64,000 nt of DNA from CAVQFO01 sp963711725 (GTDB lineage Bacteria; Pseudomonadota; Gammaproteobacteria; Nitrococcales; Aquisalimonadaceae), in contig CAVQFO010000027.1 of assembly GCA_963711725.1 (NCBI GenBank), forward strand, positions 1 through 64,000. The letters are read 5' to 3'. The notes below the pieces were generated by a model, which did not search any database, was not told the origin of the DNA, and was given only the letters and a program-made list of their open reading frames with translations. The translations under genes and the position numbers were made by a program. Below, one piece after another: positions 15,854 to 24,306 of the stretch (the stretch's first letter is position 1; each line of letters opens with the position of its first letter).

Positions 15854-16047
15854 CTCCGAAATCCTCCTCTATCAGGTGAGGTGTGGTTGTGTCGGCTTCG
15901 GTAGAGTCGACTAAACAGATCACGCAGCCCGGAGAAGGCCGCGGGACCCTCGGTGAAGAACGAACGCCAGGGGTGATGCAACATACGGATACACCGGCCG
16001 GACGGAATCCGACGCGGCAGTGGCAAGGTGCCACCGTGGGTCTCCAT
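15850..16047 (-). CDS. Small ORF (65 aa) translationally abutting the binding-protein gene
   Basis: It starts at ATG 16047 with a good GGAGGAG site, reads METHGGTLPLPRRIPSGR... and ends with a TGA that overlaps the ATG of the binding-protein gene (ATGA). The peptide is Arg/His-rich, with no signal, membrane segment or recognised domain. It may be a leader ORF coupling translation to the transporter, or chance. I do not recognise it. Confidence 0.3.
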   Translation of the reverse strand: METHGGTLPLPRRIPSGRCIRMLHHPWRSFFTEGPAAFSGLRDLFSRLYRSRHNHTSPDRGGFRR

Positions 16048-16332
16048 AGCGTTCTCCTCCAAACTCTTGTCTTTATATTCGCTATGTGTTCGATGAGCCG
16101 CTTCTCGCGGCGCACCCACGGTAGGAATGGCAAGTTGTGTGCCAGGACCGGGTATCAGACGACAGGCCCAACAATACCGGGACCCCGCAAAAACGTGACG
16201 AACTCGGCACCTTTGAAAGAGATGTTACCGTTGGAAACACATTTGGTGTCGATCGGTAACAGATCGGGACGCCGTCCAGTCGCGCAGACGGCAAGCTGAT
16301 ATCCGGGGGATCAGGTGTTGTGCGCGCCGGGA
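16048..16332. other. Intergenic region upstream of the ABC importer operon
   Basis: No gene seen. The region should carry the importer promoter. It contains GTTACCG (16224-16230) and its exact inverse CGGTAAC (16254-16260), 23 bases apart, which could be a spaced operator half-site pair. The evidence is symmetry only. Confidence 0.4.
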
Positions 16333-16950
16333 TCACTTCTGGGCAGCGAGACCGTCCGCGTACATCTTCAGGATGGACTCCACCGCCGCCTTCCGCTCGG
16401 CGTAGGATTCGCCGACATTGCGCACCTTGCCTTCCAACAGCAGCATCGCGGCGCCGTGTGCCAGGGCCCAGTGACCGAAGGTGCGCACGTCGGCGCCAAC
16501 CGCGCCGGAGGAGGCGACGCCGACGCAATCGCGTACCAGTTCGTAGGTCCGGTCCACGGCCGCGGCCAGCTCGGGGTAGTCGTCCTTGTTCGGAATTTCG
16601 GCACTGAACATCAAGCGAAAGCGTGCGGGGTACTCCAGGGCAAATCCCACGTAGGCAATTCCCAGAGCAACAATCCGGTCGCGGCCGACGGCGCTGTCCG
16701 CGCAGGCAGCCTCCAGGCGTTGGCACAACCACTCGAAGCCCTGGGCCCCCAGGGCGGCAAGCAACGCCTGCTTGTCCGGAAAGTGGCGATACGGCGCCGT
16801 CTGGGACACGCCGGAACGCCGCGCCGCGGCCCGCAGACTGAGCGCGCCGCTGCCCTGTTCCTCCAGCAGCCCGCCGGCCGCCTCCAGCAGCGCGCGCCGC
16901 AGGTCGCCGTGGTGGTAGCTGTCACGCTTGGCCCGTCGTGGCGTGGTCAT
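16333..16950 (-). CDS. TetR family transcriptional regulator
   Basis: 205 residues. The opening SYHHGDLRRALLEAAGGLLEEQ and the helix-turn-helix LRAAARRSGVSQTAPYRHFPDKQALLAAL are classic TetR. The C-terminal part (FALEYPARFRLMF, then FGHWALAHGAAMLLLEGKV) resembles the WHG-type ligand domain. It lies upstream of, and on the same strand as, the ABC importer operon, which it may regulate. A 14-bp palindrome (17003-17016) sits about 53 bp upstream of its start and could be the autoregulatory site. Confidence 0.9.
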   Translation of the reverse strand: MTTPRRAKRDSYHHGDLRRALLEAAGGLLEEQGSGALSLRAAARRSGVSQTAPYRHFPDKQALLAALGAQGFEWLCQRLEAACADSAVGRDRIVALGIAYVGFALEYPARFRLMFSAEIPNKDDYPELAAAVDRTYELVRDCVGVASSGAVGADVRTFGHWALAHGAAMLLLEGKVRNVGESYAERKAAVESILKMYADGLAAQK

Positions 16951-17002
16951 CGTTCTCCTCCGTCCGTGGGCTTCCGGCCCGTCCGAGACTTGTTGTCAGA
17001 CC

Positions 17003-17016
17003 TTCAGTCTACTGAA
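17003..17016. promoter_or_regulatory. Short perfect palindrome upstream of tetR
   Basis: TTCAGT-CT-ACTGAA, 53 bases before the TetR start codon. Position and symmetry suit an autoregulatory operator. Inference only. Confidence 0.4.
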
Positions 17017-17034
17017 TCGGGCCCGCGATAAGAA

Positions 17035-17087
17035 TCAATGTTGACACCGATTACACTTGGCGTTAGTGTGTGCAGTGTCAACATTGA
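17035..17087. promoter_or_regulatory. 13-bp inverted repeat with TTGACA in both arms
   Basis: TCAATGTTGACAC (17035-17047) is matched exactly by GTGTCAACATTGA (17075-17087), with 27 bases between. Both arms contain a TTGACA-like -35 element, pointing inward on opposite strands. The repeat lies between the TetR gene and the small secreted-protein gene at 17132, so it could be a promoter/operator or a cruciform. Confidence 0.5.
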
Positions 17088-17131
17088 AGCGGGGCAAGGG
17101 CCCCGCCCCAACGCAACTGGAGGTTACCCCG

Positions 17132-17485
17132 ATGAAAGCTCCCAAGATCGCATTCGCCGTCGCTGCACTGGCTCTTTCCCAGGCAAGCCTCGCCGCTGGG
17201 CCCGTGGATCAGTACTTGGTCAATGCGGGTTTCGAAAGCGCGCCCATCGCTCATAAGGCGATCCGCAACGCCACGGCGGTCCAGCCCGGGAACGCGGTCG
17301 ACCGCTATCTGGTCGACGCCGGCTACGAGCAGCCCGTGAAGGTGGATCATTCGGAAGTCTGTGCACTGGCGCCGGTTCCGGCCAGCTCGCTGGATGCCGC
17401 GTCCCGCTACCTGATCGACGCCGGCTATGAGAACTCAATCTCCATCGCGCTGGCCGGCGCGCCCAAGGCCGAGCGGACCTGCTGA
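17132..17485 (+). CDS. Small secreted protein with three YL-[VI]-[ND]-AG-[FY]-E repeats
   Basis: 117 residues from ATG 17132, preceded by an AACTGGAGG ribosome site. The signal peptide is MKAPKIAFAVAALALSQASLA with cleavage near residue 21 (SLA-AG). The mature part carries the same motif three times: VDQYLVNAGFE, VDRYLVDAGYE and ASRYLIDAGYE. The spacing between repeats is about 36-44 residues. Two Cys are present in the mature part, one of them the last residue. I do not recognise the family. It ends 20 bases before a strong intrinsic terminator, so it is probably a monocistronic, well-expressed unit. Confidence 0.75.
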   Translation: MKAPKIAFAVAALALSQASLAAGPVDQYLVNAGFESAPIAHKAIRNATAVQPGNAVDRYLVDAGYEQPVKVDHSEVCALAPVPASSLDAASRYLIDAGYENSISIALAGAPKAERTC

Positions 17486-17505
17486 GCCGCACCGCTCCCG
17501 GGCTG

Positions 17506-17538
17506 AAAGCCGCTTCGGCTGTCCCGAAGCGGCTTTTC
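17506..17538 (+). terminator. Intrinsic terminator after the secreted repeat-protein gene
   Basis: AAGCCGCTTCGG pairs with CCGAAGCGGCTT around a four-base loop, followed by TTTTCTT. It lies 20 bases after the stop codon. Confidence 0.85.
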
Positions 17539-17566
17539 TTGACTCCAACGCAAGGGGATGCCCGGA

Positions 17567-18838
17567 TCAAACGCCGGCGACGACCACCCGATTACGGCCG
17601 GCGTGCTTCGCCCGATAGAGTGCAGCGTCCGCTGCCCTGATCAGATCAGCGGCATCCGCCGCGCCCGGAAGACCGGCCACGCCCGCGCTGAAGGTGGTCT
17701 GGAAGTCGTCGGAGCCTCGACCGTGGCTAAGGCCCTCGAACCGCTGGCGGATTTCCTCCAGCACGGCGCCGGCGTCCTCCACCGTGCAGCCGGGCAGAAT
17801 CAGGGCGAACTCCTCGCCACCGTACCGCCCGACCGTATCCGCCTGCCGCAGGCGCTGTCGCAGAAGACGCGCCAAGCTTTTCAGCACGTGGTCTCCGAGC
17901 AGATGACCGAACAAATCGTTCACCTGCTTGAAGTGATCCACATCGATCATGGCGAAGCTCAGCGGCCGGTCTTCGCGCTGGGCACGGGCGACGTCGGCGG
18001 CCAATTGCTCCTTGATGCGGGTGTGAACAAGCAACCCGGTCAGGCTGTCCTGGTCCATCAATACGGTCAGCGCGCGGGCCCTGGAGGCGCGGATCCGCAC
18101 CCAGGCGATCAGGCGCTCGTCGGATAGGGGCTTGGTGAGGAAATCATCGGCACCGATTCGCAGGGCATCGAACTGACGGGTCACGTCTTCCTCGGCGGAG
18201 ACGAATACAATCGGCGTGCCCAGATAAGCGTCGTGCTGGCGGATAACCTTGGCCAACTCCAGGCCCGAGCAGCCGGGCATGTAGAGATCCAGCAGAATGA
18301 GCTCCGGTTGGAACGACTCCAGCAGATCCATGGCCTCGACGGCATTGGACGCGGTCGCCACTTCGATTCCGGCATGCCGCAATACCAGGGCGTAGCGCCG
18401 GCAGATCAGCTCGTCGTCGTCCACAACCAGGACCCGATACGGCACGGCGGGCTGACGCCAGGTCAGGCGGTCAAGCTGGTCCACCAGCGAGACCACGTTC
18501 AGCGGCTTGGTCAGGAAGGCATCACCGCCGGCGCGCACCGCCGCAAGGCGGGCGTCCGGATCCTCGGCGTTGGAGACCAGCAACAACGGTAGCGATCGCC
18601 GGCCCGCCGCCCGCACGTCCGCCGCCAGACTGGCCAGGGACCGCAGATCCCTGGGAAAGGACACATCGAGAATGGCGGCGGCGGGAATCTCGCCGTCCAG
18701 GGCGCGGCTGAGGGCATTCATCCCCTGAAAGGGACTGACGCGGTAGCCGAACGGCTCCAGGTCCGCCACCAGGGTGTCACCCAGCCCGGACTCGGATTCC
18801 AGAAAATAGATGATGCGCGTGTCTGTTCCGGTAGTCAT
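17567..18838 (-). CDS. REC-REC-GGDEF diguanylate cyclase (second of tandem pair)
   Basis: 423 residues. Receiver 1 spans about 8-125 with candidate phospho-Asp in AILDVSFP (Asp58), but its usual acidic pocket is altered (FLESES). Receiver 2 spans about 133-250 with VVDDDE and phospho-Asp in LILLDLYMPG. The GGDEF domain spans about 265-420 with RYGGEEF at the active site. An RxxD inhibitory site (RQAD) lies five residues before GGEEF. The protein should make cyclic di-GMP under phosphorylation control and be product-inhibited. It starts 12 bases after the stop of a paralogue with the same architecture, so the pair is a tandem duplication in one operon. No histidine kinase is adjacent. Confidence 0.93.
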   Translation of the reverse strand: MTTGTDTRIIYFLESESGLGDTLVADLEPFGYRVSPFQGMNALSRALDGEIPAAAILDVSFPRDLRSLASLAADVRAAGRRSLPLLLVSNAEDPDARLAAVRAGGDAFLTKPLNVVSLVDQLDRLTWRQPAVPYRVLVVDDDELICRRYALVLRHAGIEVATASNAVEAMDLLESFQPELILLDLYMPGCSGLELAKVIRQHDAYLGTPIVFVSAEEDVTRQFDALRIGADDFLTKPLSDERLIAWVRIRASRARALTVLMDQDSLTGLLVHTRIKEQLAADVARAQREDRPLSFAMIDVDHFKQVNDLFGHLLGDHVLKSLARLLRQRLRQADTVGRYGGEEFALILPGCTVEDAGAVLEEIRQRFEGLSHGRGSDDFQTTFSAGVAGLPGAADAADLIRAADAALYRAKHAGRNRVVVAGV

Positions 18839-18849
18839 GGAACCCCGAT

Positions 18850-20133
18850 TCAGGCAAGAAGCGGCGAGCGCGCGACGCAGACCCGATCCCGCCCCTGACG
18901 TTTGGCGTCGTACAAGGCCACGTCCGCAGCGCGGCGCAGAGTTTCAAGGTCCGGGAAGTCCGGATAACCGGCGATCCCGGCGCTGAAGCTGCAGTTGAAC
19001 TCCACGTCGCCAAAGCCGTGGCGCAGCCGAGCGAAGCGTTCACGGATGTCGTCCACGATTTCCCGAGCGGCGTCGGGGCCACAGCCCGGCAGCACCACGG
19101 CAAATTCCTCGCCGCCGTAGCGGCCAACGCTGTCCCCGTCCCGCAGGCGCTGTTGGAGCATGCGCGCCAGGTTCTTCAGCACATGGTCGCCCAGCATGTG
19201 GCCGTGGCGGTCGTTGATGTCCTTGAAACGATCCAGGTCGATCATGGCGAAGCTGACCGGCTGGTCCTGCCGTTCAGCCAAGCTGAATTCGCTGGCCAGG
19301 CGATCCTTGATTCGGGTATGAACCAACAGGCCCGTAAGGCTGTCCTGGGCCATCAGGGCGTTCAATGATCGGGCCCGGGAGGCGCGGATTCGCACCCACG
19401 ACAACAGCTTTTCATCCGAAATCGGCTTGGTCAGGAAATCGTCCCCGCCGGTGCGCAAGGCCTGGAATTGCCGCCGAAAGTCCTGCTCCACCGAAAGGAA
19501 CACGATGGGGGTGCCCAGATAGGCGTCGTGCTGGCGGATCATGCGCGCCAGTTCCAGCCCCGAACACTGGGGCAGATAGAGATCGAGCAGGATCAGTTCC
19601 GGTTTGAAGTCGGCCAACAGGTCCATGACCTTCAGCGGCCGATCGGCGATCATCACATCGATGCCTTCGCGACGGAGAACGGCCGCGTAGCGCTGGCCCA
19701 TGAACACATCGTCCTCGACGATCAGCACACGATGGGGAATGGGGGGTTGGCGTCGGGTCAGCGCATCCAGACGATCGATCAGCGGAGCGACGTCGAAGGG
19801 TTTGGTCAGGTAGGCTTCGCCGCCGGCGCGAATGGCCGCGAGCCTCGCCTGGAAATCGCTGCGCTCGGAGATGTAGAGCACGGGGACATCAGCGTTGGCG
19901 GCGCTCATCAGCGCCTCAATGCGTGCGGGGCCGGACAGGTCGTCTCCGGCGGGAATCACGTCAGCGATCAGGGCGTCCGGATCGTCGCGGCTCAGCGCCT
20001 CTTGCAACTGCTCTTCGGACTCCACTGCCTCGACGTCATAGCCGAACGGTTCCAGGTGATCGCACAGGTGGCGTGCGAACTGCCGGTCCCTTTCCAGCAG
20101 CAATACCTTCCTGCGCCCGGTATCCGGCTCCAT
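18850..20133 (-). CDS. REC-REC-GGDEF diguanylate cyclase (first of tandem pair)
   Basis: 427 residues from ATG 20133, chosen because a GGGGGGA ribosome site precedes it; GTG 20163 is an alternative. Receiver 1 is about 8-125 (VLLLERDRQFARHL, Asp in LIADVIPAG). Receiver 2 is about 137-250 (VLIVEDDVFMGQRY, phospho-Asp in LILLDLYLPQ). The GGDEF domain shows RYGGEEF, and RDGD forms an RxxD-type site upstream. It shares long identical stretches with its neighbour (for example RMIRQHDAYLGTPIVF versus KVIRQHDAYLGTPIVF), confirming duplication. The function is cyclic di-GMP synthesis; the input signal is unknown. Confidence 0.92.
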   Translation of the reverse strand: MEPDTGRRKVLLLERDRQFARHLCDHLEPFGYDVEAVESEEQLQEALSRDDPDALIADVIPAGDDLSGPARIEALMSAANADVPVLYISERSDFQARLAAIRAGGEAYLTKPFDVAPLIDRLDALTRRQPPIPHRVLIVEDDVFMGQRYAAVLRREGIDVMIADRPLKVMDLLADFKPELILLDLYLPQCSGLELARMIRQHDAYLGTPIVFLSVEQDFRRQFQALRTGGDDFLTKPISDEKLLSWVRIRASRARSLNALMAQDSLTGLLVHTRIKDRLASEFSLAERQDQPVSFAMIDLDRFKDINDRHGHMLGDHVLKNLARMLQQRLRDGDSVGRYGGEEFAVVLPGCGPDAAREIVDDIRERFARLRHGFGDVEFNCSFSAGIAGYPDFPDLETLRRAADVALYDAKRQGRDRVCVARSPLLA

Positions 20134-20299
20134 GAGTCCCCCCGCGTGCGTTGAATATCGCACCGCTCCAGTCCAAGGGTAGCGCGTCGCGCCTTATTTC
20201 CATTCCGGCGGCCACAAGGCAGCAAGCCGAGATGGACGACACCGCTGCGCCCCACATTGTGATCATTTTGTCACTTGCCCGGCCGGGGGTCGAGGGAGG

Positions 20300-20336
20300 G
20301 CGGGAAAAGAAGCGGCCCCCGGCGATCGCCGGGGGC
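20300..20336 (-). terminator. Intrinsic terminator of nirK
   Basis: CGGCCCCCGGCGATCGCCGG, continuing to GGGCCG (20311-20336), is a near-perfect palindrome. On the minus strand it is followed by CTTCTTTTCC. It starts about 15 bases after the nirK stop codon. Confidence 0.75.
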
Positions 20337-20350
20337 CGGGACCGGGCGGG

Positions 20351-21727
20351 TTACTTGCCGGCGCGATAGAGATCGGGCCGTGGTTTGCCCTCGACATGGA
20401 GGAAGCCGACCAGGCCGCGCTCCAGGCGCGAGAGCGCGTGGTCGACCAGGATGTACTTGCCGGGGACCTCGGTCTTGAGCTCCACCATGGTGGCACCGCC
20501 CGGGGGTACCGTCGTGGTCTGGACGTCCCGCTGGGGCGGGCTGACCAGGGTGCCGTGGTCGTAGACCTTGTCCATAATCTCGCCGATCACGTGGAACGAG
20601 GACGTCTTGTTGGGGCCCGCGTCGCCGAAAAAGATGCGCACGGTGTCACCCGTTTTCACATTCATCTTGTGCACCTTGGTCAGCGCGCCGACGGCGCCGT
20701 TGAACACGTAGTACTCGGGCTGCTCGTTGAGGAGCTTGTCGAGATCGAACTCGGCGTGAGCGGTGTCGTCCTTGAAGCTGGACTCGGTGTAGATCTCGCT
20801 CTGCATGATGTAGAACTCATGATCCACCTTGGCCAGTCCTCCCTTGGGCTCGACCAGGATCATGCCGAACATGCCGTTGGCAATGTGCTCGGCCACCATG
20901 GGCGTGGCGCAGTGGTAGACGAAAATGCCCGGCTTCAGCGCCTTGAAGGTCAGGGTCTTGGTGCCCCCGGGCGGGACCTGCAGATTGGCGGCGCCGCCGC
21001 CCGGGCCGGTGACCGCGTGCAGATCGATGGAGTGAATCATGGTGGAGTTGGCGGCATTGGTCAGGCTCAGGTGCACGGTGTCACCCACCCGCACCCGCAG
21101 CATGGGGCCGGGAACCTTGCCGTCGAAGGTCCAGTAGGTGAAGGCGGTGCCATCCTTCAAGCGCCCTTTCACTTCCTCGGTGGTCATATGAACGCTGACT
21201 TCCTTGGGCCCGCGGTTGCCCACGGGGGCCGGCAGATCCGAGGGATCGCGGGAGACTTCGGGAAGGGCGGGCGCCTTGGAGGCGGTCTGCTCGCCCACCA
21301 CGAACCTGCCCTCCATGCCGGCGGCGCGGTGGCCCGGCAGTGAACACCAGTAGGCGAACTCGCCGTCGGCGCCCACGCGGAACACGGTGGAGCTGCTCGC
21401 ACCTTTCTTGTTCACCCGCTGGGTGGCCGCCTTGAAGTCCGGCATCACCCAGTCGTGGGTGGCGCCGTCGCCGTCAATCAGGGTGACCTGCACCACCTGC
21501 CCTTTTTGGGCGTGCAGGGTGGGATTCACTTGGCCATCGATGCCATCGCCTACGCCGACGAAGGCCAGCTTGCCGCCGGCGATGGCGGTCTTCAGGGTAT
21601 AGGTTACGTCCGGGGTGTAAGACGCCGGCCCGTGGTCGGAGGGCGCGGCGCTTACGGCCAGGGTCGCCAAGCCCAGCACCAGGCCAAACGCCAGGGTCAG
21701 TGCCCGCGGGATTGCTTTGGTACGCAT
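20351..21727 (-). CDS. nirK: Copper nitrite reductase with extra N-terminal cupredoxin domain
   Basis: Periplasmic enzyme reducing nitrite to nitric oxide. 458 residues from ATG 21727, longer than the usual 340-380. A signal peptide (1-28, ending AVSAA) is followed by an additional cupredoxin domain (about 35-145) with a complete type 1 copper set: His91, Cys128, His133, Met138. The two-domain NirK core follows. Type 1 ligands there are His232, Cys273, His281 and Met286; type 2 ligands are His237, His272 and His379. The catalytic Asp235 (SIDLH) and the conserved His430 are present, so all catalytic residues are intact. It lies 82 bases after norZ on the same strand and ends at a terminator. 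Confidence 0.95.
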   Translation of the reverse strand: MRTKAIPRALTLAFGLVLGLATLAVSAAPSDHGPASYTPDVTYTLKTAIAGGKLAFVGVGDGIDGQVNPTLHAQKGQVVQVTLIDGDGATHDWVMPDFKAATQRVNKKGASSSTVFRVGADGEFAYWCSLPGHRAAGMEGRFVVGEQTASKAPALPEVSRDPSDLPAPVGNRGPKEVSVHMTTEEVKGRLKDGTAFTYWTFDGKVPGPMLRVRVGDTVHLSLTNAANSTMIHSIDLHAVTGPGGGAANLQVPPGGTKTLTFKALKPGIFVYHCATPMVAEHIANGMFGMILVEPKGGLAKVDHEFYIMQSEIYTESSFKDDTAHAEFDLDKLLNEQPEYYVFNGAVGALTKVHKMNVKTGDTVRIFFGDAGPNKTSSFHVIGEIMDKVYDHGTLVSPPQRDVQTTTVPPGGATMVELKTEVPGKYILVDHALSRLERGLVGFLHVEGKPRPDLYRAGK

Positions 21728-21809
21728 CGTTGTTACCTCATTTTGGATTTGAATTCGATTGTCTTTGCGCGGCCGCCGGAGGCGCCCATGGCCCCCGGCG
21801 GCACGGGCG

Positions 21810-24092
21810 TCAGGGCGCGTCCGCCGACTGCAGCCGGGCGGTTTCGGCCACAAGGCTTCGACGCTTCCCCAGCAGGAGCCTTAGGGCGAACAGCGCGAGG
21901 ACAAGGGCACCGCCGGCGAACACCACATCGCCGGGCACCCGCATCCAGACCAGCGTTTCCATCAATTTGGAGTGGATCACAGCGGGCGAGCGCGCCATCC
22001 ACAAACCGTCGGTAATGCTGTACCAGGCCTGATAGATTCCGGCCGGCAGCAGGGAGAAGAGCACCATGGCGCCCAGCCCCACGTTCAGCAGCCAGAAGGT
22101 CGGCGCCAGCAGACGGTCGCTCCAGGCGGCGCGATCGGTCAGGCCCCGCAGGCAGAACAGCATCAGGGCGATACCCAGCAGACCGTAGACCCCGAACAGG
22201 GCGGCGTGGCCGTGGGCGGCCGTCGTGTTCAGGCCCTGGATGTAGTAGAGCGACAGGGGCGGATTGATGATGAATCCGAACAGACCTGCGCCCACCAGGT
22301 TCCAGAACGCCACCGCCACAAAGAACAGGATCGGCCAGCGGTAGGTGGCAACCCAGGGGGCGGCCTTGGTCAGGCGATAGTGCTCATAGGCCTCGAAACC
22401 GATCAGGGCGAGCGGGACCACTTCCAGGGCCGAGAAAACGGCGCCGACGGCGATGACCGAGGTGGGCGTGCCGGTGAAGTACAGGTGATGCAGCGTGCCG
22501 AGAATGCCGCCGAACAGGAAGACCACGGTGGCGAACAGCACGGCGTCGGTTGCACTGCGGGCCCGAATCAACCCCAGCCGGCTGAACAGCAGGGCGATTA
22601 CGGCGGTGGCGAAGACTTCGAAGAAACCTTCCACCCACAGATGCACTACCCACCAGCGCCAGTACTCGATCATGGAGAAATGGGTCTTCTGCCCCCAGGC
22701 CAGGCCGGCGCCGTAGAACAGGCCGATGGCGACGGTGGACAGGAACAGGATCACTACCAGCGAGCGATTCTCGGACGGGCGGCTCAGTGCCGGCCATAGC
22801 GCGCGGCCAACCAGGGTCAACCAGATCATCAGGCCGGCAAAGAGCAGCAACTGCCATACGCGTCCCAGGTCAACGTATTCGTAGCCCTGGTGGCCCAGCC
22901 AGAAGTTGATCTCCAGCCCCAGGCGCTGTTGAACGCCCAACCATTCACCCGCCATGGAACCGACGACCACCACCAGCAGCGCCACATAGAGCACGTTGAC
23001 GCCCAGGCGCTGGTATTTCGGTTCCCGGCCGCCCAGGGCGGGGGCGATGTACAGGCCGGTCGCCAGCCAGGCGGTGGCAATCCAGAAAATGGCGAGCTGG
23101 GTGTGCCAGGTGCGGGTGACGGCATAGGGCAGGTACTTGGCAAGCGGGATGCCGTAAAAGTCGTGGCCTTCCACGCCGTAGTGGGCGGTGATGGCGCCCA
23201 GCGTTATCTGGGCCAGGAACAGGCCAATCACGGTATAGAAATACTTGGTGGTGGCCTTCATGGACGGCGTGGGCTTGAGATCGAGCAGCGGGTCCTTGCT
23301 CGGGGGCTTGGGCAAATCGTCATGGCCGCCGCGCACGGCGTGGTGCCAGACCAGTGCGCCGATGGCGCCCAGCAGCAGGATGATGCTGGCGATGGACCAG
23401 ATGGCAGTGCCGGCCGTGGGCGAATTGCCCACCAGGGGTTCGTGGGGCCAATTGCTGGTATAGGTGATATCGGCGCCCGGCCGGTCGGTGGTCGCCGCCC
23501 AGGCAGCCCAGAAGTAGAAGGCCGAGACCAACTGGCGGTGCGCCTTGGAGGGCACGGCGTTATTGGCAATGGCGTACTGCTCCCGCAGTTTCTCCAGGGC
23601 GGGGTCGTCACCCAGGAGCGCCGTGTAATGCGCCTGGACTTCACGAATGGCGCGGGCGCGATCCGTACCAACGGTGATCACACCGGTGGCCGGGTCGTAG
23701 GTATTGCGCCGCATCTCGGTCTTGAGCCGGGCCTTCAGCGCCGCCTGGCGCTCCGGACTCAGCCGGGCGAAAGGCACGCCGGCTTCACGCTGGGCCCAGA
23801 TGTCCAGCAGCGCGACCGCTTCGCGGTGCAGCCAGTCGGCGCTCCAGTCCGGCGCCACATAGCCGCCGTGGCCCCAGACCGAACCCACCTGCTCGCCGCC
23901 CATGGTCTCCCAGACCTCGCGGCCGCGCTGAATCTGGTCGGCGGTAAACAACACGGAACCGTCGGCGGCAACCACGCGGGTCGGAACCGGCGGCGCTTTT
24001 TGCTTGATCTCGCTGCCGATCAAGCCCAGGGCTCCGAAGGAAGCCACGAACAGGATCCCCAGGATCCACCACAGTCGTCTCGACTGATTCAT
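21810..24092 (-). CDS. norZ: Quinol-dependent nitric oxide reductase (single-subunit, NorZ/qNorB)
   Basis: Reduces two NO to N2O with quinol electrons in the inner membrane. 760 residues from ATG 24092; the upstream in-frame ATG at 24104 overlaps the GGGAGG ribosome site, so it is rejected. The N-terminal extension (about 1-220, one helix plus a periplasmic domain with GGEQVGSVWGHGGY) replaces the NorC subunit. A 12-helix NorB-like core follows, with heme and FeB His residues in YWRWWVVHLWVEGFFEVF, HHLYFTG and HGHAALFGVYG. It sits upstream of nirK and divergent from nsrR. Together nirK and norZ convert nitrite to nitrous oxide; no nitrous oxide reductase gene is in the window. Confidence 0.94.
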   Translation of the reverse strand: MNQSRRLWWILGILFVASFGALGLIGSEIKQKAPPVPTRVVAADGSVLFTADQIQRGREVWETMGGEQVGSVWGHGGYVAPDWSADWLHREAVALLDIWAQREAGVPFARLSPERQAALKARLKTEMRRNTYDPATGVITVGTDRARAIREVQAHYTALLGDDPALEKLREQYAIANNAVPSKAHRQLVSAFYFWAAWAATTDRPGADITYTSNWPHEPLVGNSPTAGTAIWSIASIILLLGAIGALVWHHAVRGGHDDLPKPPSKDPLLDLKPTPSMKATTKYFYTVIGLFLAQITLGAITAHYGVEGHDFYGIPLAKYLPYAVTRTWHTQLAIFWIATAWLATGLYIAPALGGREPKYQRLGVNVLYVALLVVVVGSMAGEWLGVQQRLGLEINFWLGHQGYEYVDLGRVWQLLLFAGLMIWLTLVGRALWPALSRPSENRSLVVILFLSTVAIGLFYGAGLAWGQKTHFSMIEYWRWWVVHLWVEGFFEVFATAVIALLFSRLGLIRARSATDAVLFATVVFLFGGILGTLHHLYFTGTPTSVIAVGAVFSALEVVPLALIGFEAYEHYRLTKAAPWVATYRWPILFFVAVAFWNLVGAGLFGFIINPPLSLYYIQGLNTTAAHGHAALFGVYGLLGIALMLFCLRGLTDRAAWSDRLLAPTFWLLNVGLGAMVLFSLLPAGIYQAWYSITDGLWMARSPAVIHSKLMETLVWMRVPGDVVFAGGALVLALFALRLLLGKRRSLVAETARLQSADAP

Positions 24093-24162
24093 ACAACCTC
24101 CCAATATAAAGACAAGGCATGGAACCGGTTGACCGGCGCGGCACCCGCGCCCTCATTAACAC

Positions 24163-24175
24163 GTATATTAAATAC
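24163..24175. promoter_or_regulatory. AT-rich near-palindrome, candidate NsrR site
   Basis: GTATATTAAATAC lies between the divergent norZ and nsrR genes, 71 bases before norZ. It resembles the AT-rich half of NsrR sites (ATGTATTTAAATACAT type). Placement beside nsrR and an NO reductase supports the idea, but the match is partial. Confidence 0.4.
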
Positions 24176-24306
24176 CTCTTTAAAAGAAGTAAACTACTTA
24201 CATGTTATATCCGGCCTCGAACAAGCCGCGGATACGGACTGGCTTCATAAGCTGTATTGGTTATACTGTTTTAAGTTTCAGCCACGTCCTCGCGGAGGAC
24301 ATTTTC

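Noticed and set aside
24093..24104. Upstream ATG of norZ (24104)
   Set aside because: The sequence ATGGGAGG makes this ATG part of the ribosome site for the ATG at 24092.
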